64,000 nt of DNA from Hydrogenophaga pseudoflava (GCF_031020795.1 NZ_JAVHJP010000008.1:147603-211602); one strand, 5' to 3'. Counted from the stretch's first letter, positions 25,080 to 32,965 are shown. Numbers and translations: made by a program. Notes: generated from the letters alone by a model not told the origin.

Positions 25080-26560
25080 CGGGCGAGGGCTGCCCGCGCC
25101 GGGGTCTCGGGCGGCGCGGCCCGGGGCGCCGTGGCGCGCCCGTAGGTGTCCTCGAAGCGCACGATGTCGTCTTCGCCGAGGTAGCTGCCCGACTGCACCT
25201 CGATCATCTCGAGTTCCATTCGGCCGGGGTTGTGCAGGCGGTGCAGCTCACCCACCGGGATGTAGGTGGACTGGTTCTCCGAAAGCAGGAACGTCTCCTT
25301 GCCGCGCGTGACCTCGGCCGTGCCCTTGACGACGACCCAGTGCTCGGCGCGGTGGTGGTGCATCTGCAGGCTCAGGCTGGCGCCGGGCTTGACGCCGATG
25401 CGCTTGACCTGGAAGCGCTCGCCCAGGTCGATGCTGTCGTACCAGCCCCAGGGGCGCGCCACCTTGCGGTGGGTCAGGGCCTCGGCGCACTGCTGGTCCT
25501 GCAGCCGCGCGACGATGTCCTTGACCTGTTCGACGCAGTCCTTGTGGGCCACCAGCAGCGCATCGGGCGTGTCGACGATCAGCAGGTCCTGCGTGCCCAG
25601 GGCGACCACCGGCCGGTGGGGCGCGTGGATGTAGGTGTTGCGCGCCTGGTGGTGCAGGCCCTGGCCCTGCACGCGGTTGCCGTCGGCGTCGGCGGTGCTC
25701 AGGTCGGCCACGGCGTTCCAGCTGCCCACATCGCTCCAGGCGCCCGGGTAAGGCACCACGGCCACGTTGTCGTGGTGCTCCATCACGGCGTAGTCGATGC
25801 TCTGCGAGCGGCAGGCGGCGAATTCGGGCGCCGTGGGGGTGATCCACTGCGGCGCAGCCCCGGGGGCCGGCGGTGTCATCGCCGAGGGCGGCGCGGGCAG
25901 GGACTTGCGGCCGGCGGCCAGGATGTCGGGGGCGTGGCGCTCCATGGCCTGCAGCAGGACGCTGGCCCGGCACAGGAAGATGCCGGCGTTCCAGAGCACG
26001 CCACCGCCCAGCAGCAGCGCCTGTGCGGCCTCGGCCTGGGGCTTCTCGATGAAGCGCTCCACCTGCTGCGCGCCGTCCGGGCGCCGCGCGCCGTGGCGGA
26101 TGTAGCCGTAGGCCGTGCTGGGAAAGCTCGGCACGATGCCGAAGGTGACGATGGCGCCGCCCTCGGCCGCGGGCACGCCCTCCCGGACCGCGCGCACGAA
26201 GGCCTCCGTGTCCGGGATGTGCTGGTCGGCCGGGCAGAACAGCAGCAGCGCGTCGGGCTCACCGTTGTCGGTGGCCTGCAGCGCCGCCAGGGCCATGGCC
26301 GCCGCGGTGTTGCGGCTGACCGGCTCCAGGATGGCCTGGGTGCCGACCGGCAGGCCCTGCAGCGCGTCCGACACCATGAAGCGGTGGCTTTCGGAGGCCA
26401 CCACCATCAGCTGCGCACCGAGCGGACACACCCGCTGCAAGGTCAGCTGCAACAGGCTCTTGCCTTCGATCAGCGGCACGAACTGCTTGGGAAAACTTTT
26501 GCGGCTCAGGGGCCACAGGCGGGTGCCGGAGCCGCCGCAGAGGATGACGGGGGTGATCAT
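25076..26560 (-). CDS. manC: Mannose-1-phosphate guanylyltransferase / mannose-6-phosphate isomerase
   Basis: The 494-residue bifunctional enzyme has an N-terminal nucleotidyltransferase domain (ILCGGSGTRLWPLSRKSFPKQF region at 6-27, with FIEKPQ later) and a C-terminal type II PMI cupin (RPWGWYDSIDLG, then LSLQMHHHRAEHWVVVKG). It makes GDP-mannose from mannose-1-phosphate and GTP, and interconverts fructose-6-P and mannose-6-P. This indicates mannose or a GDP-mannose-derived sugar in the EPS. No phosphomannomutase or GDP-mannose dehydratase is in the locus, so those steps must be encoded elsewhere. A 76-bp gap separates it from the priming transferase gene. Confidence 0.93.
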   Translation of the reverse strand: MITPVILCGGSGTRLWPLSRKSFPKQFVPLIEGKSLLQLTLQRVCPLGAQLMVVASESHRFMVSDALQGLPVGTQAILEPVSRNTAAAMALAALQATDNGEPDALLLFCPADQHIPDTEAFVRAVREGVPAAEGGAIVTFGIVPSFPSTAYGYIRHGARRPDGAQQVERFIEKPQAEAAQALLLGGGVLWNAGIFLCRASVLLQAMERHAPDILAAGRKSLPAPPSAMTPPAPGAAPQWITPTAPEFAACRSQSIDYAVMEHHDNVAVVPYPGAWSDVGSWNAVADLSTADADGNRVQGQGLHHQARNTYIHAPHRPVVALGTQDLLIVDTPDALLVAHKDCVEQVKDIVARLQDQQCAEALTHRKVARPWGWYDSIDLGERFQVKRIGVKPGASLSLQMHHHRAEHWVVVKGTAEVTRGKETFLLSENQSTYIPVGELHRLHNPGRMELEMIEVQSGSYLGEDDIVRFEDTYGRATAPRAAPPETPARAALAR

Positions 26561-26636
26561 GATGCGCTGCGAAGAAAGAGGGGTGAAACGCTGCCGACGG
26601 CAGGCCTGGGCGATGCGGTGCGGGGTGTGGACTGGT

Positions 26637-28214
26637 TCAGACGGCGCCCTCCTGCTTGAGCACCACGCGCACCGTGCGCAGCATGATCACGAGGTCGTAC
26701 CAGAGCGACCAGTTGCGCACGTACCAGGCGTCGAAACGGATGCGCGAGACGTAGGTGGTGTCGCTGCGACCGCTCACCTGCCACAGGCCGGTCATGCCGG
26801 GGCGGGAGGTGAGGTAGTAGGTGACGTCCTTGCCGTAGCGCGCCAGTTCGTCGTGGATGAGGGGGCGGGGCCCCACCAGGCTCATCTCGCCGATCAGCAC
26901 GTTCCAGAGCTGGGGCAGTTCGTCCAGGCTGGTGCGGCGCAGGAAACGGCCGATCTTGCTGATGCGCGGGTCGTTGCGCAGCTTGAAGTCCCGCTCCCAC
27001 TCCGCCCGAGCCTCGGGGTCGCTGGCCAGCAGCTTCTTGAGCTGCTCCTGGGCGTCGACCACCATGGAGCGGAACTTGTAGCACTTGAAGGGTTTGCCGC
27101 CCTGCCCGACGCGCACATGGCCGAAGAAGGGGCTGCCCCCGTCGCGGGAGATCTTCCAGGCGAAGTACGCAAACAGGGGCGAGAGCAGCAGCAGCAGCGA
27201 GGCCGAACCGACGATGTCCAGCGTCCGCTTGAGGATTTGCGGCCCCGGACGGTGCAGGTTGTTGCGCGCGCGCAGGAACAGCACGTCGTGGCTGAAGAGG
27301 TGGGACGCTTCCATGCCGTACATCGGCAGGTCGCCCAGGGCGGGCACCATCACGAGGTCGTCCCGGGTGTGCATCAGCTCCTCTGACAACTCGCGCAGCC
27401 AGTTGTTGTCCCGGATGCCCAGCACGCCGACCAGCTGGTAGGCGCCGGGCCGGGCCAGAAACTCCCTCACGGCCGGTGTGAGCGGCGTCGGGGCCACCAC
27501 CGGCCCGTTCTTGAACGCCACCAGGCGCTCGCCGGGATGGGGGCACACCACCGCCACCGGCTGGTAGCCCAGCAGCGGTTCGCTGGCCAGGGCGGCGGCG
27601 GCTTTCTCCACGTCCTCGGGGTGGCCGATCAGCACATAAGGCTGGGTCAGCAGCCCGGCGCGCAGCAGCCGCCGGCGGATGGCCAGACGGGCCAGCGGCA
27701 GGCCCAGCAGGATGAGCGCCCAGGTCGCACCGGTCCAGAGGCGGGACAGCGGCCACTGGGCGCTGTAGATGATCATGGCGTCGATCAGGGCCGCGCACAG
27801 CACCACATGGATGATCTGGCGCACCTCGTCCCACCAGGGCTTGCGGCGGTGGGCGTTGTAGTGGCCCTGCACCGTCCCCATCCAGGCGATCATGCCGGCC
27901 ACGATGACCATGAACAGGGTCAGGCGCAGCTGGCCGTTGTCGGCCCACCAGACGTTCAGCGCCTGCGGCAGTGTGGCCTCGCCGAGCAGCCATGCGGGCA
28001 GCCGGCCTGCAACGAAACAGCACCACAGCACGCTGAGGTCGGTGACGATCAGCCGTGCGCTGACCCAGCGCTGGCGCCGCGTGAGCTGCGCCCACGGGGC
28101 GAGGCTGCGGGCGAGATCGTGTTCGTTGTACAGCGAGACAACCGTGTCGCCACCACTTTCCGTGGACGGCTGCTGCGGCGCTGCTTGTGGCAACGGCGAT
28201 GGACGAGCGTTCAT
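26637..28214 (-). CDS. Undecaprenyl-phosphate sugar-phosphate transferase (priming enzyme, WbaP/EpsB type)
   Basis: The 525-residue protein has four N-terminal membrane helices, a central nucleotide-binding-like region (YVLIGHPEDVEKAA), a fifth helix near 330-350, and a C-terminal bacterial sugar transferase domain with CYKFRSMVVDAQ, TSLDELPQLWNVLIGEMSLVGPRP and RPGMTGLWQVSGRSD. This is the polyisoprenyl-phosphate hexose-1-phosphate transferase architecture that starts repeat-unit synthesis, usually with glucose or galactose-1-phosphate. It is the first gene of the main EPS operon, with a sigma-54-like promoter about 45 nt upstream of the start (28270-28285). Confidence 0.91.
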   Translation of the reverse strand: MNARPSPLPQAAPQQPSTESGGDTVVSLYNEHDLARSLAPWAQLTRRQRWVSARLIVTDLSVLWCCFVAGRLPAWLLGEATLPQALNVWWADNGQLRLTLFMVIVAGMIAWMGTVQGHYNAHRRKPWWDEVRQIIHVVLCAALIDAMIIYSAQWPLSRLWTGATWALILLGLPLARLAIRRRLLRAGLLTQPYVLIGHPEDVEKAAAALASEPLLGYQPVAVVCPHPGERLVAFKNGPVVAPTPLTPAVREFLARPGAYQLVGVLGIRDNNWLRELSEELMHTRDDLVMVPALGDLPMYGMEASHLFSHDVLFLRARNNLHRPGPQILKRTLDIVGSASLLLLLSPLFAYFAWKISRDGGSPFFGHVRVGQGGKPFKCYKFRSMVVDAQEQLKKLLASDPEARAEWERDFKLRNDPRISKIGRFLRRTSLDELPQLWNVLIGEMSLVGPRPLIHDELARYGKDVTYYLTSRPGMTGLWQVSGRSDTTYVSRIRFDAWYVRNWSLWYDLVIMLRTVRVVLKQEGAV

Positions 28215-28269
28215 GGCACCTCCCTCTTTGTGCTGCGAACCGGTGCGTGACAGACTTCACGCAGGAATC

Positions 28270-28285
28270 AGCAAACTTCAGGCCA
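28270..28285 (-). promoter_or_regulatory. Candidate sigma-54 (-24/-12) promoter of the main EPS operon
   Basis: On the minus strand the sequence TGGCCTGAAGTTTGCT matches the consensus TGGCAC-N5-TTGCW at TGGC and TTGCT with exact GG-N10-GC spacing. The inferred transcription start near 28259 gives a leader of about 45 nt before the priming-transferase ATG at 28214. No enhancer-binding activator is encoded in the window. Confidence 0.5.
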
Positions 28286-28330
28286 GACACTGCTGGACGG
28301 GGGCGAAGTATTAGTCCGAAAGGGTCTATT

Positions 28331-28345
28331 TGCTGCAATGCAGCA
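28331..28345. promoter_or_regulatory. 15-bp perfect dyad in the EPS control region
   Basis: The sequence TGCTGCAATGCAGCA is a perfect inverted repeat of TGCTGC around AAT. It lies about 75-85 bp upstream of the inferred sigma-54 start site, where a regulator or IHF-type architectural protein could bind. Function is not known. Confidence 0.35.
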
Positions 28346-28354
28346 CGAAACTTA

Positions 28355-28384
28355 GGTAACACATCGTATTTACAGGGTAAACAC
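28355..28384. repeat. Direct repeat GGTAACAC / GGTAAACAC, 21 bp apart
   Basis: GGTAACAC at 28355-28362 recurs as GGTAAACAC at 28376-28384. The start-to-start distance of 21 bp is two helical turns, which would put both copies on one face of the DNA. The repeat sits in the most A+T-rich part of the EPS control region and may be a regulator site. Confidence 0.3.
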
Positions 28385-28428
28385 GGGATGTGACGTTGGT
28401 GTGGCCGCCGCGAACATCGGGCCGTAAG

Positions 28429-28479
28429 TCTTTCGTGCACCAGCGTGGCGGCCCGCCTGTTGCACCTGCAGACGAAAGA
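28429..28479. promoter_or_regulatory. Spaced inverted repeat, candidate upstream activator site
   Basis: TCTTTCGT at 28429-28436 and its exact complement ACGAAAGA at 28472-28479 are separated by 35 bp (43 bp between equivalent points, about four helical turns). They lie about 170-220 bp upstream of the inferred start site, the usual distance for enhancer-binding activators of sigma-54 promoters. This is suggestive only. Confidence 0.3.
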
Positions 28480-28587
28480 AACAGATCCCGGACATGTCAG
28501 GCCCCGATAGCGGGCGCCGCACTGCAAATTGGTGCGTCGGAGGGGCGGGTGGAGGGCGGGTCCGGGCGCCCGGCCGCTGCCACGAAG

Positions 28588-28608
28588 AAAGGGCTCTGAG
28601 GGCCCTTT
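28588..28608 (-). terminator. Rho-independent terminator after the wza-like gene (possibly bidirectional)
   Basis: AAAGGGC at 28588-28594 pairs with GCCCTTT at 28602-28608 around a 7-base loop, just after the TAA of the wza-like gene on the minus strand. On the minus strand it is followed by CTTCG; on the plus strand a better T-rich tract (TTTTCTTTATTT) follows. It should separate the wza-like transcript from the main EPS operon. The rest of 28215-28611 contains no gene; it holds the promoter, dyad and repeats listed separately. Confidence 0.6.
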
Positions 28609-28611
28609 TCT

Positions 28612-29454
28612 TTATTTGAAGGGGTTGATGGTGTCCAGAATGTCGCGGAACAGCGAGTCGCGCAGCGCCGTGCGTTTGGGGTTGCGCTTGACCACGATCA
28701 CGTCGTCCGACTGCACGAGGGGGTCGGGCACTGCGCCCGAGCGGATCTTTTCGAGGTCGAACACCAGCGGATCGGCCGGCCGGCCCTGGGCGTTTCGGAA
28801 CAGCATGATCTCGCTGAGTTCGGCGTACTGGGCCCCGCCGCCGGCCAGGGCCAGGGCGCGCAGCAGCGTCAGCTGGCCGGTCACCGGGTAGATGCCCGGT
28901 TTGGCCACCGCGCCCTCGATCGTGATGCGCTGCGTCGTGAACTCCTTGATGAAGACCGACACCTGTGGGTTCTGCAGGTAGTTTTCGCCGTACTTCTGGG
29001 CCAGCTGGGCCTCGGCCTCCTGGGCCGTGAGGCCGGCCAGCTGGACGCTCCCGATCAGCGGCAGCGAGACCGCGCCAGAGCCGTTCACCCGCACCGAGCG
29101 CTTCATGTCGGGCACCCCGAACACGTCGAACTCCAGCAAGTCGTTGGCACCGATGCGGTAATCGGACTTGACGGCGGCCAGCGAGTTCAGAGGTGCCACA
29201 TCGGCCGGGGTCGGGGCCGCCCCCGCGCCCTTGGTGGTGCCGACGGCGGCCGCGCTCTCGGTGACCACCGGGCGGGCCGGCTGCCGGCTGCTGTCCACCG
29301 GGGTCTGCAGGGGCTCCTGCTGGAGGGGCTGCACGGGCGTCTGGGCGAACGCCGCGCCCGCAAAGACGGAACCGAGCAGCAGCGCCCGCCGGAAGGGCTT
29401 GAGGTGCGGTCGGGAGGTCCCGGTGCCGCGGTGGTGCGTGGTGTTGATGTCCAT
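28612..29454 (-). CDS. Wza-type polysaccharide export outer-membrane protein
   Basis: The 280-residue protein has a signal peptide ending AAFA-Q (about residue 36-37), a low-complexity linker, a polysaccharide export domain starting at YRIGANDLLEFDVFG (about residue 97) and an SLBB domain (RITIEGAVAKPGIYPVTGQLTLLRALALAGG). It should form the outer-membrane/periplasmic export channel working with the Wzc-like protein. Unlike E. coli Wza it has no lipobox cysteine, and it is short. ATG 29454 is chosen because GGA sits at about -8 and because a longer frame to 29568 would start inside the candidate promoter. It is separated from the main EPS operon by a terminator and about 400 bp. Confidence 0.88.
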   Translation of the reverse strand: MDINTTHHRGTGTSRPHLKPFRRALLLGSVFAGAAFAQTPVQPLQQEPLQTPVDSSRQPARPVVTESAAAVGTTKGAGAAPTPADVAPLNSLAAVKSDYRIGANDLLEFDVFGVPDMKRSVRVNGSGAVSLPLIGSVQLAGLTAQEAEAQLAQKYGENYLQNPQVSVFIKEFTTQRITIEGAVAKPGIYPVTGQLTLLRALALAGGGAQYAELSEIMLFRNAQGRPADPLVFDLEKIRSGAVPDPLVQSDDVIVVKRNPKRTALRDSLFRDILDTINPFK

Positions 29455-29562
29455 GTGTTCCAGTTCCCTGAACTCCTGCGCCCGAGCCCGTCGGGGAAGG
29501 TGCTGGTGTGCCCGTGGACCGGGGCCGCGCGAGAAGGAGCGTTGCAGAAAGAGCAAGACCTG

Positions 29563-29578
29563 CGCCAAGAGGGTGCCA
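29563..29578 (-). promoter_or_regulatory. Candidate sigma-54 (-24/-12) promoter of the wza-like gene
   Basis: On the minus strand TGGCAC-CCTCT-TGGCG has a perfect -24 element and correct GG-N10-GC spacing, with one mismatch in the -12 TTGC core. The inferred start near 29552 leaves a leader of about 97 nt before the ATG at 29454. Together with the similar site before the priming-transferase gene it suggests shared control of the two EPS transcripts. Confidence 0.45.
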
Positions 29579-29708
29579 AGAGGTCTTTTGACTTCAGTCG
29601 ATCATGGCACACCGTCGCCCCGTGTGGGGTGCGCTGTTTCCATTCCACACAAGAAACCGGGCGTGCTGACGCACCCTGCCCATGGCGGGACGGAGGGTGG
29701 CGGCTGTC

Positions 29709-30185
29709 TCAGATGGCCGAAATATCGGTCTGCACCGGCCAGTGCATGGCCTGGGCGCCCGGTGCGTGCACGCCGAACTCGTGCCGCAGCACCATGGTGT
29801 AGCGCCCGGGGCGGTCGCTGCACAGGCGGTAGGCCTGGCCCGCTGATTCAAGGGTCACGCCGGGTTCGGGGACCGCCTGCACCTGCCACTGCTCGACCTC
29901 GGGCGATCGCAGCCGCAGCGTGACGCAGAAGCCCCGTTTCATGTTCGAGAGCACCACCAGGCGCTGCTGGCCCCCGAGCGAACCGTCGGCGTCGCTGGTG
30001 AGCTGAGGCGGGTGGCTGTTCTCCAGCACCCGCATCACGGGCGGCACGATGATGCGGAAATCCAGCGCCCCGCTGGCGGCCGGCGCCGTGGTCGCGAGCT
30101 GCGCTTCTCCCTGGCCGGCCACCGGGGCCAGCACCAGGCCCAGGCAGACAACCAGGGCAGACAGACGGCGGTGTGCGGGCTTCAT
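29709..30185 (-). CDS. Secreted pilin-like protein, last gene of the fibre locus
   Basis: The 158-residue protein has a signal peptide (about 1-27) followed by the segment LDFRIIVPPVMRVLEN, which closely resembles LDFRIVVPRVLFLGVG in the protein encoded at 34152-34745; the two thus belong to one family. Two cysteines (GFCVTL and RLCSDR) could form a disulfide. The likely fold is an all-beta subunit secreted to the periplasm or surface. It lies downstream of the outer-membrane protein gene with a 54-bp gap. I do not recognise a named family; the shared motif and context suggest a fibre subunit or tip protein. Confidence 0.65.
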   Translation of the reverse strand: MKPAHRRLSALVVCLGLVLAPVAGQGEAQLATTAPAASGALDFRIIVPPVMRVLENSHPPQLTSDADGSLGGQQRLVVLSNMKRGFCVTLRLRSPEVEQWQVQAVPEPGVTLESAGQAYRLCSDRPGRYTMVLRHEFGVHAPGAQAMHWPVQTDISAI

Positions 30186-30239
30186 GCCCGCTGTATCGGC
30201 GCGCCGGGCGCGGACTTGACCGCTTGCCGATGTGCGGCG

Positions 30240-32183
30240 TCAGCGGGGCCGCTGCACCGGCAGGCTCAGTCGGGTCGTCTCGCGCAGGCGCACATCGATC
30301 GTGACCTGTCCGTCGTCGACCACGCTCCAGGGCAGCGGCAGGGTGTCGTTGCGCACGCTCACCGTGCGCGGACCGGCGGCCACGAAGGGGAAGCTGAAGC
30401 GGCCCTGCGCGTCGGTGCGCACCGCGTACCGGTTGTCGAGCGCGACGGTCACGCCGGGCGCCCCGGTTTCGCTGGCGTCCTGCGTGCCGCTGGCGTTGTC
30501 GTCGAAATACACGATGCCTTCGATGCGGCCACCGCCCTCCTGGGGCCGGCCGCCCAGCGGAACATTGCGGCTGCCCGCTTCGTCCTCGTACCGCAGCAGC
30601 ACCAGGAAGCTGCGGTCGCTGTTGCCGGTGGTGGTCGTGGGCAGCGGCGCCAGCGGGTCCAGCGGCCGGCGCTCCGGCGTCTGACCGATTGCGCGGGTGT
30701 ACTGGCCGCTGATGCTCCAGTGGCGGTTCAGGCGCCACTGGGCGCCCAGGTTCAGGTTGTGGCGCTGCTGGCCGTTGTCGCGCCGCTCGGTGCCGAGCTG
30801 GCCGCGCAGGTCGGCACCGTTGCTCAGCGGGGCCTGCAGCGCGAGCGCACCGGACCAGAAGTTGTCGCTGCCCTGATTGGCGGCGTAGCGGCCCATGCCC
30901 AGGGTGGACGAAAGGGTCCAGCCCAGTGGCACGTCCCATTCCTGGTCGTAGCTCAGCACCCGCGCGGGGCCCTGGAGGTCGGCGCCGCCGGCCAGTTCGA
31001 GCCGCCATCCGCTCTGGCCCCAGTCGTTGGTGCGGCGCCAGTCGGCGAAGCTGTTCCAGGCCTGGCCATCGAAACGGCGCAGTGCGGCACCGGCGCTGAA
31101 CTGGTTGTCCCGGTCGATGCGCCAGCGCGCGCTGGCCGAGGCGTAGCTGCCGTTGCCCACCCGCCCGCTGACCGAGCGCAGCCAGTCGTAGGAGGCTTCT
31201 GCCGACCACTGGCGGGTGCGCCACTGGCTGCGCAGGGTGGCGCCCTGCACGTCGGACGGCATGGCCTGCGCGGCCCAACTCAGACCGGGGTCGAGCCGGT
31301 ACAGGCTCAGGCCGTGCTGGCGCGGGCCCTCGTCCCATTCGCTGTCCACCCAGACGCCCTGGGCGCTCACGCCCCCCGCGCCGGTGCGGCTGCTCACCAG
31401 CTGGGCCTGGCTGCGGTGGCTGGCGCTGTCCCGCCGCAGGGCGAGGTGGCTGGCGTCGGCGTCGGTGCGTCCCGAGGGGTTGTCCAGCGAGGCGCTGGTG
31501 AGCACATCGGTGGCGCGTTCGTGCTGCAGGGCGAGCGTCCAGCCGTCGGGTTCGGTGGCGCGCGCGCCGGGGCTGCGCCACTGCGCGCCAGCCAGGTGGC
31601 GCCGTCCGCCCAGGCCCTGGAACCCGGTCACCGGCTGGCTGGTGAGCTGGCCGGGCTCGCCGCCCGCGGCCAGCAGCTGCAGCCCCTGTCCCGTGTGTTC
31701 CCACTGGCCGCCGAGCCCGCGCAGCTGGGTACTCGGGAGCAGCACGCGCGAGGGCAGGCGCGACAGGTCGGTACCGGGGGCGGTGATCACGCCCAGATCG
31801 TGGTCGCCGGTCCAGCCGCCGGGCAGCGGCAGTGCGCGCTGGCGCAGCGTCAGGGTGTATTCGCGCGGGCTGGGCGAGACGCTGCCGTCCATCGACAGCA
31901 TGCCGTGGTTGGGGGTTTCGATCAGGCCTTCCAGGGCGTAGGCCAGGCGGGCGCGGCGCGAGGCGTCAAAGGCCTGGTTGCCGAGCCGGGTCTCCAGGCG
32001 CAGGTAGCGCGGCCAGCCGCCGCGGTCGTAGTCGTTCTGGCCGTCGTTCTCGTCGGCCAGTGGCGCCAGGCCCTCAATGATCCGGTCCTCGTAGGGCGCG
32101 GGAGCGGGGGCATTGGCCGCGGTCTGCGCCTGCGCTGCGCCCAGTGCCAGGGCGCCGGCCAGCAGCCACCCTCCCCGGATCAT
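30240..32183 (-). CDS. Outer-membrane beta-barrel, usher-like, with C-terminal Cna/SdrD-B-like domain
   Basis: The 647-residue protein has a signal peptide (about 1-20), a long region of alternating amphipathic strands with many Trp/Tyr/Arg residues (about 60-530) typical of a large beta-barrel, and a C-terminal domain of about 100 residues starting RIEGIVYFDDNASGTQDASE, with the acidic calcium-loop pattern and GRFSFPFVAAGPRTVSV strand pair of SdrD-B/Cna-B or carboxypeptidase-regulatory folds. Classic FimD ushers are about 800 residues or more with recognisable N-terminal and plug domains that I do not see. Its ATG overlaps the chaperone gene stop (ATGA). It is the best candidate for the secretion pore of the locus. 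Confidence 0.65.
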   Translation of the reverse strand: MIRGGWLLAGALALGAAQAQTAANAPAPAPYEDRIIEGLAPLADENDGQNDYDRGGWPRYLRLETRLGNQAFDASRRARLAYALEGLIETPNHGMLSMDGSVSPSPREYTLTLRQRALPLPGGWTGDHDLGVITAPGTDLSRLPSRVLLPSTQLRGLGGQWEHTGQGLQLLAAGGEPGQLTSQPVTGFQGLGGRRHLAGAQWRSPGARATEPDGWTLALQHERATDVLTSASLDNPSGRTDADASHLALRRDSASHRSQAQLVSSRTGAGGVSAQGVWVDSEWDEGPRQHGLSLYRLDPGLSWAAQAMPSDVQGATLRSQWRTRQWSAEASYDWLRSVSGRVGNGSYASASARWRIDRDNQFSAGAALRRFDGQAWNSFADWRRTNDWGQSGWRLELAGGADLQGPARVLSYDQEWDVPLGWTLSSTLGMGRYAANQGSDNFWSGALALQAPLSNGADLRGQLGTERRDNGQQRHNLNLGAQWRLNRHWSISGQYTRAIGQTPERRPLDPLAPLPTTTTGNSDRSFLVLLRYEDEAGSRNVPLGGRPQEGGGRIEGIVYFDDNASGTQDASETGAPGVTVALDNRYAVRTDAQGRFSFPFVAAGPRTVSVRNDTLPLPWSVVDDGQVTIDVRLRETTRLSLPVQRPR

Positions 32184-32965
32184 GGGGCGAAGCTCGCGTC
32201 CAGCGGCAGCTTGTTCTTGCCGGATTCCAGCTGGCCCCGGACCTTGATCGGAAAACGCAGCGTGGGTGCGTTCTTGCCGTCGACCGCCACCGGCGCGAGG
32301 GCGATGCGGCGGGTCTCGCCGGGCAGGATGGGCAGGTCGGCGGGCGACATCTCGGCGCTCTGGCCGGCAGCGTCGGTGGCGTCCAGGAAACCCTCGACCC
32401 GGCCGGTGGCGGTGCCGGTGTTGCGCACCCGCACGGTGGCGGTGGGCTGGCCGTTGGCCTGGACAGTCTCGGTGCCGGCGATCGACAGGGCCGGCGCCAC
32501 GTCGCCGATGGCGGCGTAGACGATGACGCCGATGCGTCCGCCGACCGGGAAGCTGACCGCACCCTCGACCTTGGCGGCCTCCAGGCCCTCCACCATGATG
32601 GCGAAGCGGCACTCGCGCGGCGGGGTGCCGGCTGGCGGGGCGATCTCGAAGCGGTAGCGGTAGCGGGCCCCGGGCTGCAGGGTCAGCTCGCGCCGTTCGA
32701 TCGCCACCCAGGGGCGGCAGCTGTCCGGGGCCAGTTCGTTCGTGAACGCGACCTGGTGGTCGGCATCGAGCGTCCAGTCGTTGGTGTAGATGCGGTAGTT
32801 GCCGGGGGCGCGGCCGACGTGCTGGATTTCGAGCACCTGGCGCAGCGGCTGGCCGGCCACGGTCCTGACCTCGAAGCGCGGCGGCGAGATGAAGGCGGCA
32901 AAGCCCTGGGCCCAGGCCATCGCGGGCAGCAGGACGAGCAGGGAAAATGAAACGAGGCGGCGCAT
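32180..32965 (-). CDS. PapD-like periplasmic chaperone of the fibre locus
   Basis: The 261-residue protein has a signal peptide cut after AWA (about residue 19) and two immunoglobulin-like halves. The first contains ISPPRFEVRTVAGQPLRQVLEI and NYRIYTNDWTLDAD, the second VRVRNTGTATGRVEGF, the pattern of fimbrial chaperone-like proteins. Such chaperones complete pilin folds by strand donation and deliver them to an outer-membrane usher. The gene sits between the small secreted protein and the outer-membrane protein, which supports that role. Similarity to classical PapD is distant, so the exact subfamily is open. Confidence 0.7.
   Translation of the reverse strand: MRRLVSFSLLVLLPAMAWAQGFAAFISPPRFEVRTVAGQPLRQVLEIQHVGRAPGNYRIYTNDWTLDADHQVAFTNELAPDSCRPWVAIERRELTLQPGARYRYRFEIAPPAGTPPRECRFAIMVEGLEAAKVEGAVSFPVGGRIGVIVYAAIGDVAPALSIAGTETVQANGQPTATVRVRNTGTATGRVEGFLDATDAAGQSAEMSPADLPILPGETRRIALAPVAVDGKNAPTLRFPIKVRGQLESGKNKLPLDASFAP

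Noticed and set aside
28568..28582. Another GG-N10-GC match upstream of the priming-transferase gene
   Set aside because: It has no TT in the -12 element, lies in very GC-rich DNA next to the terminator hairpin and is expected by chance.
5527..29454. An exosortase/PEP-CTERM system linked to the EPS locus
   Set aside because: VanZ is present, but I see no exosortase and no PEP-CTERM tail on the secreted glycosidase-like protein.
29616..29631. Hairpin CGCCCC-GTGT-GGGGTG after the fibre locus
   Set aside because: It has only a 6-bp stem with a wobble pair and no T tract on either strand, so I do not call it a terminator.
30012..32519. An 835-codon plus-strand frame across the fibre locus
   Set aside because: It has no recognisable domain or ribosome site and lies antisense to three genes with signal peptides and matching motifs.
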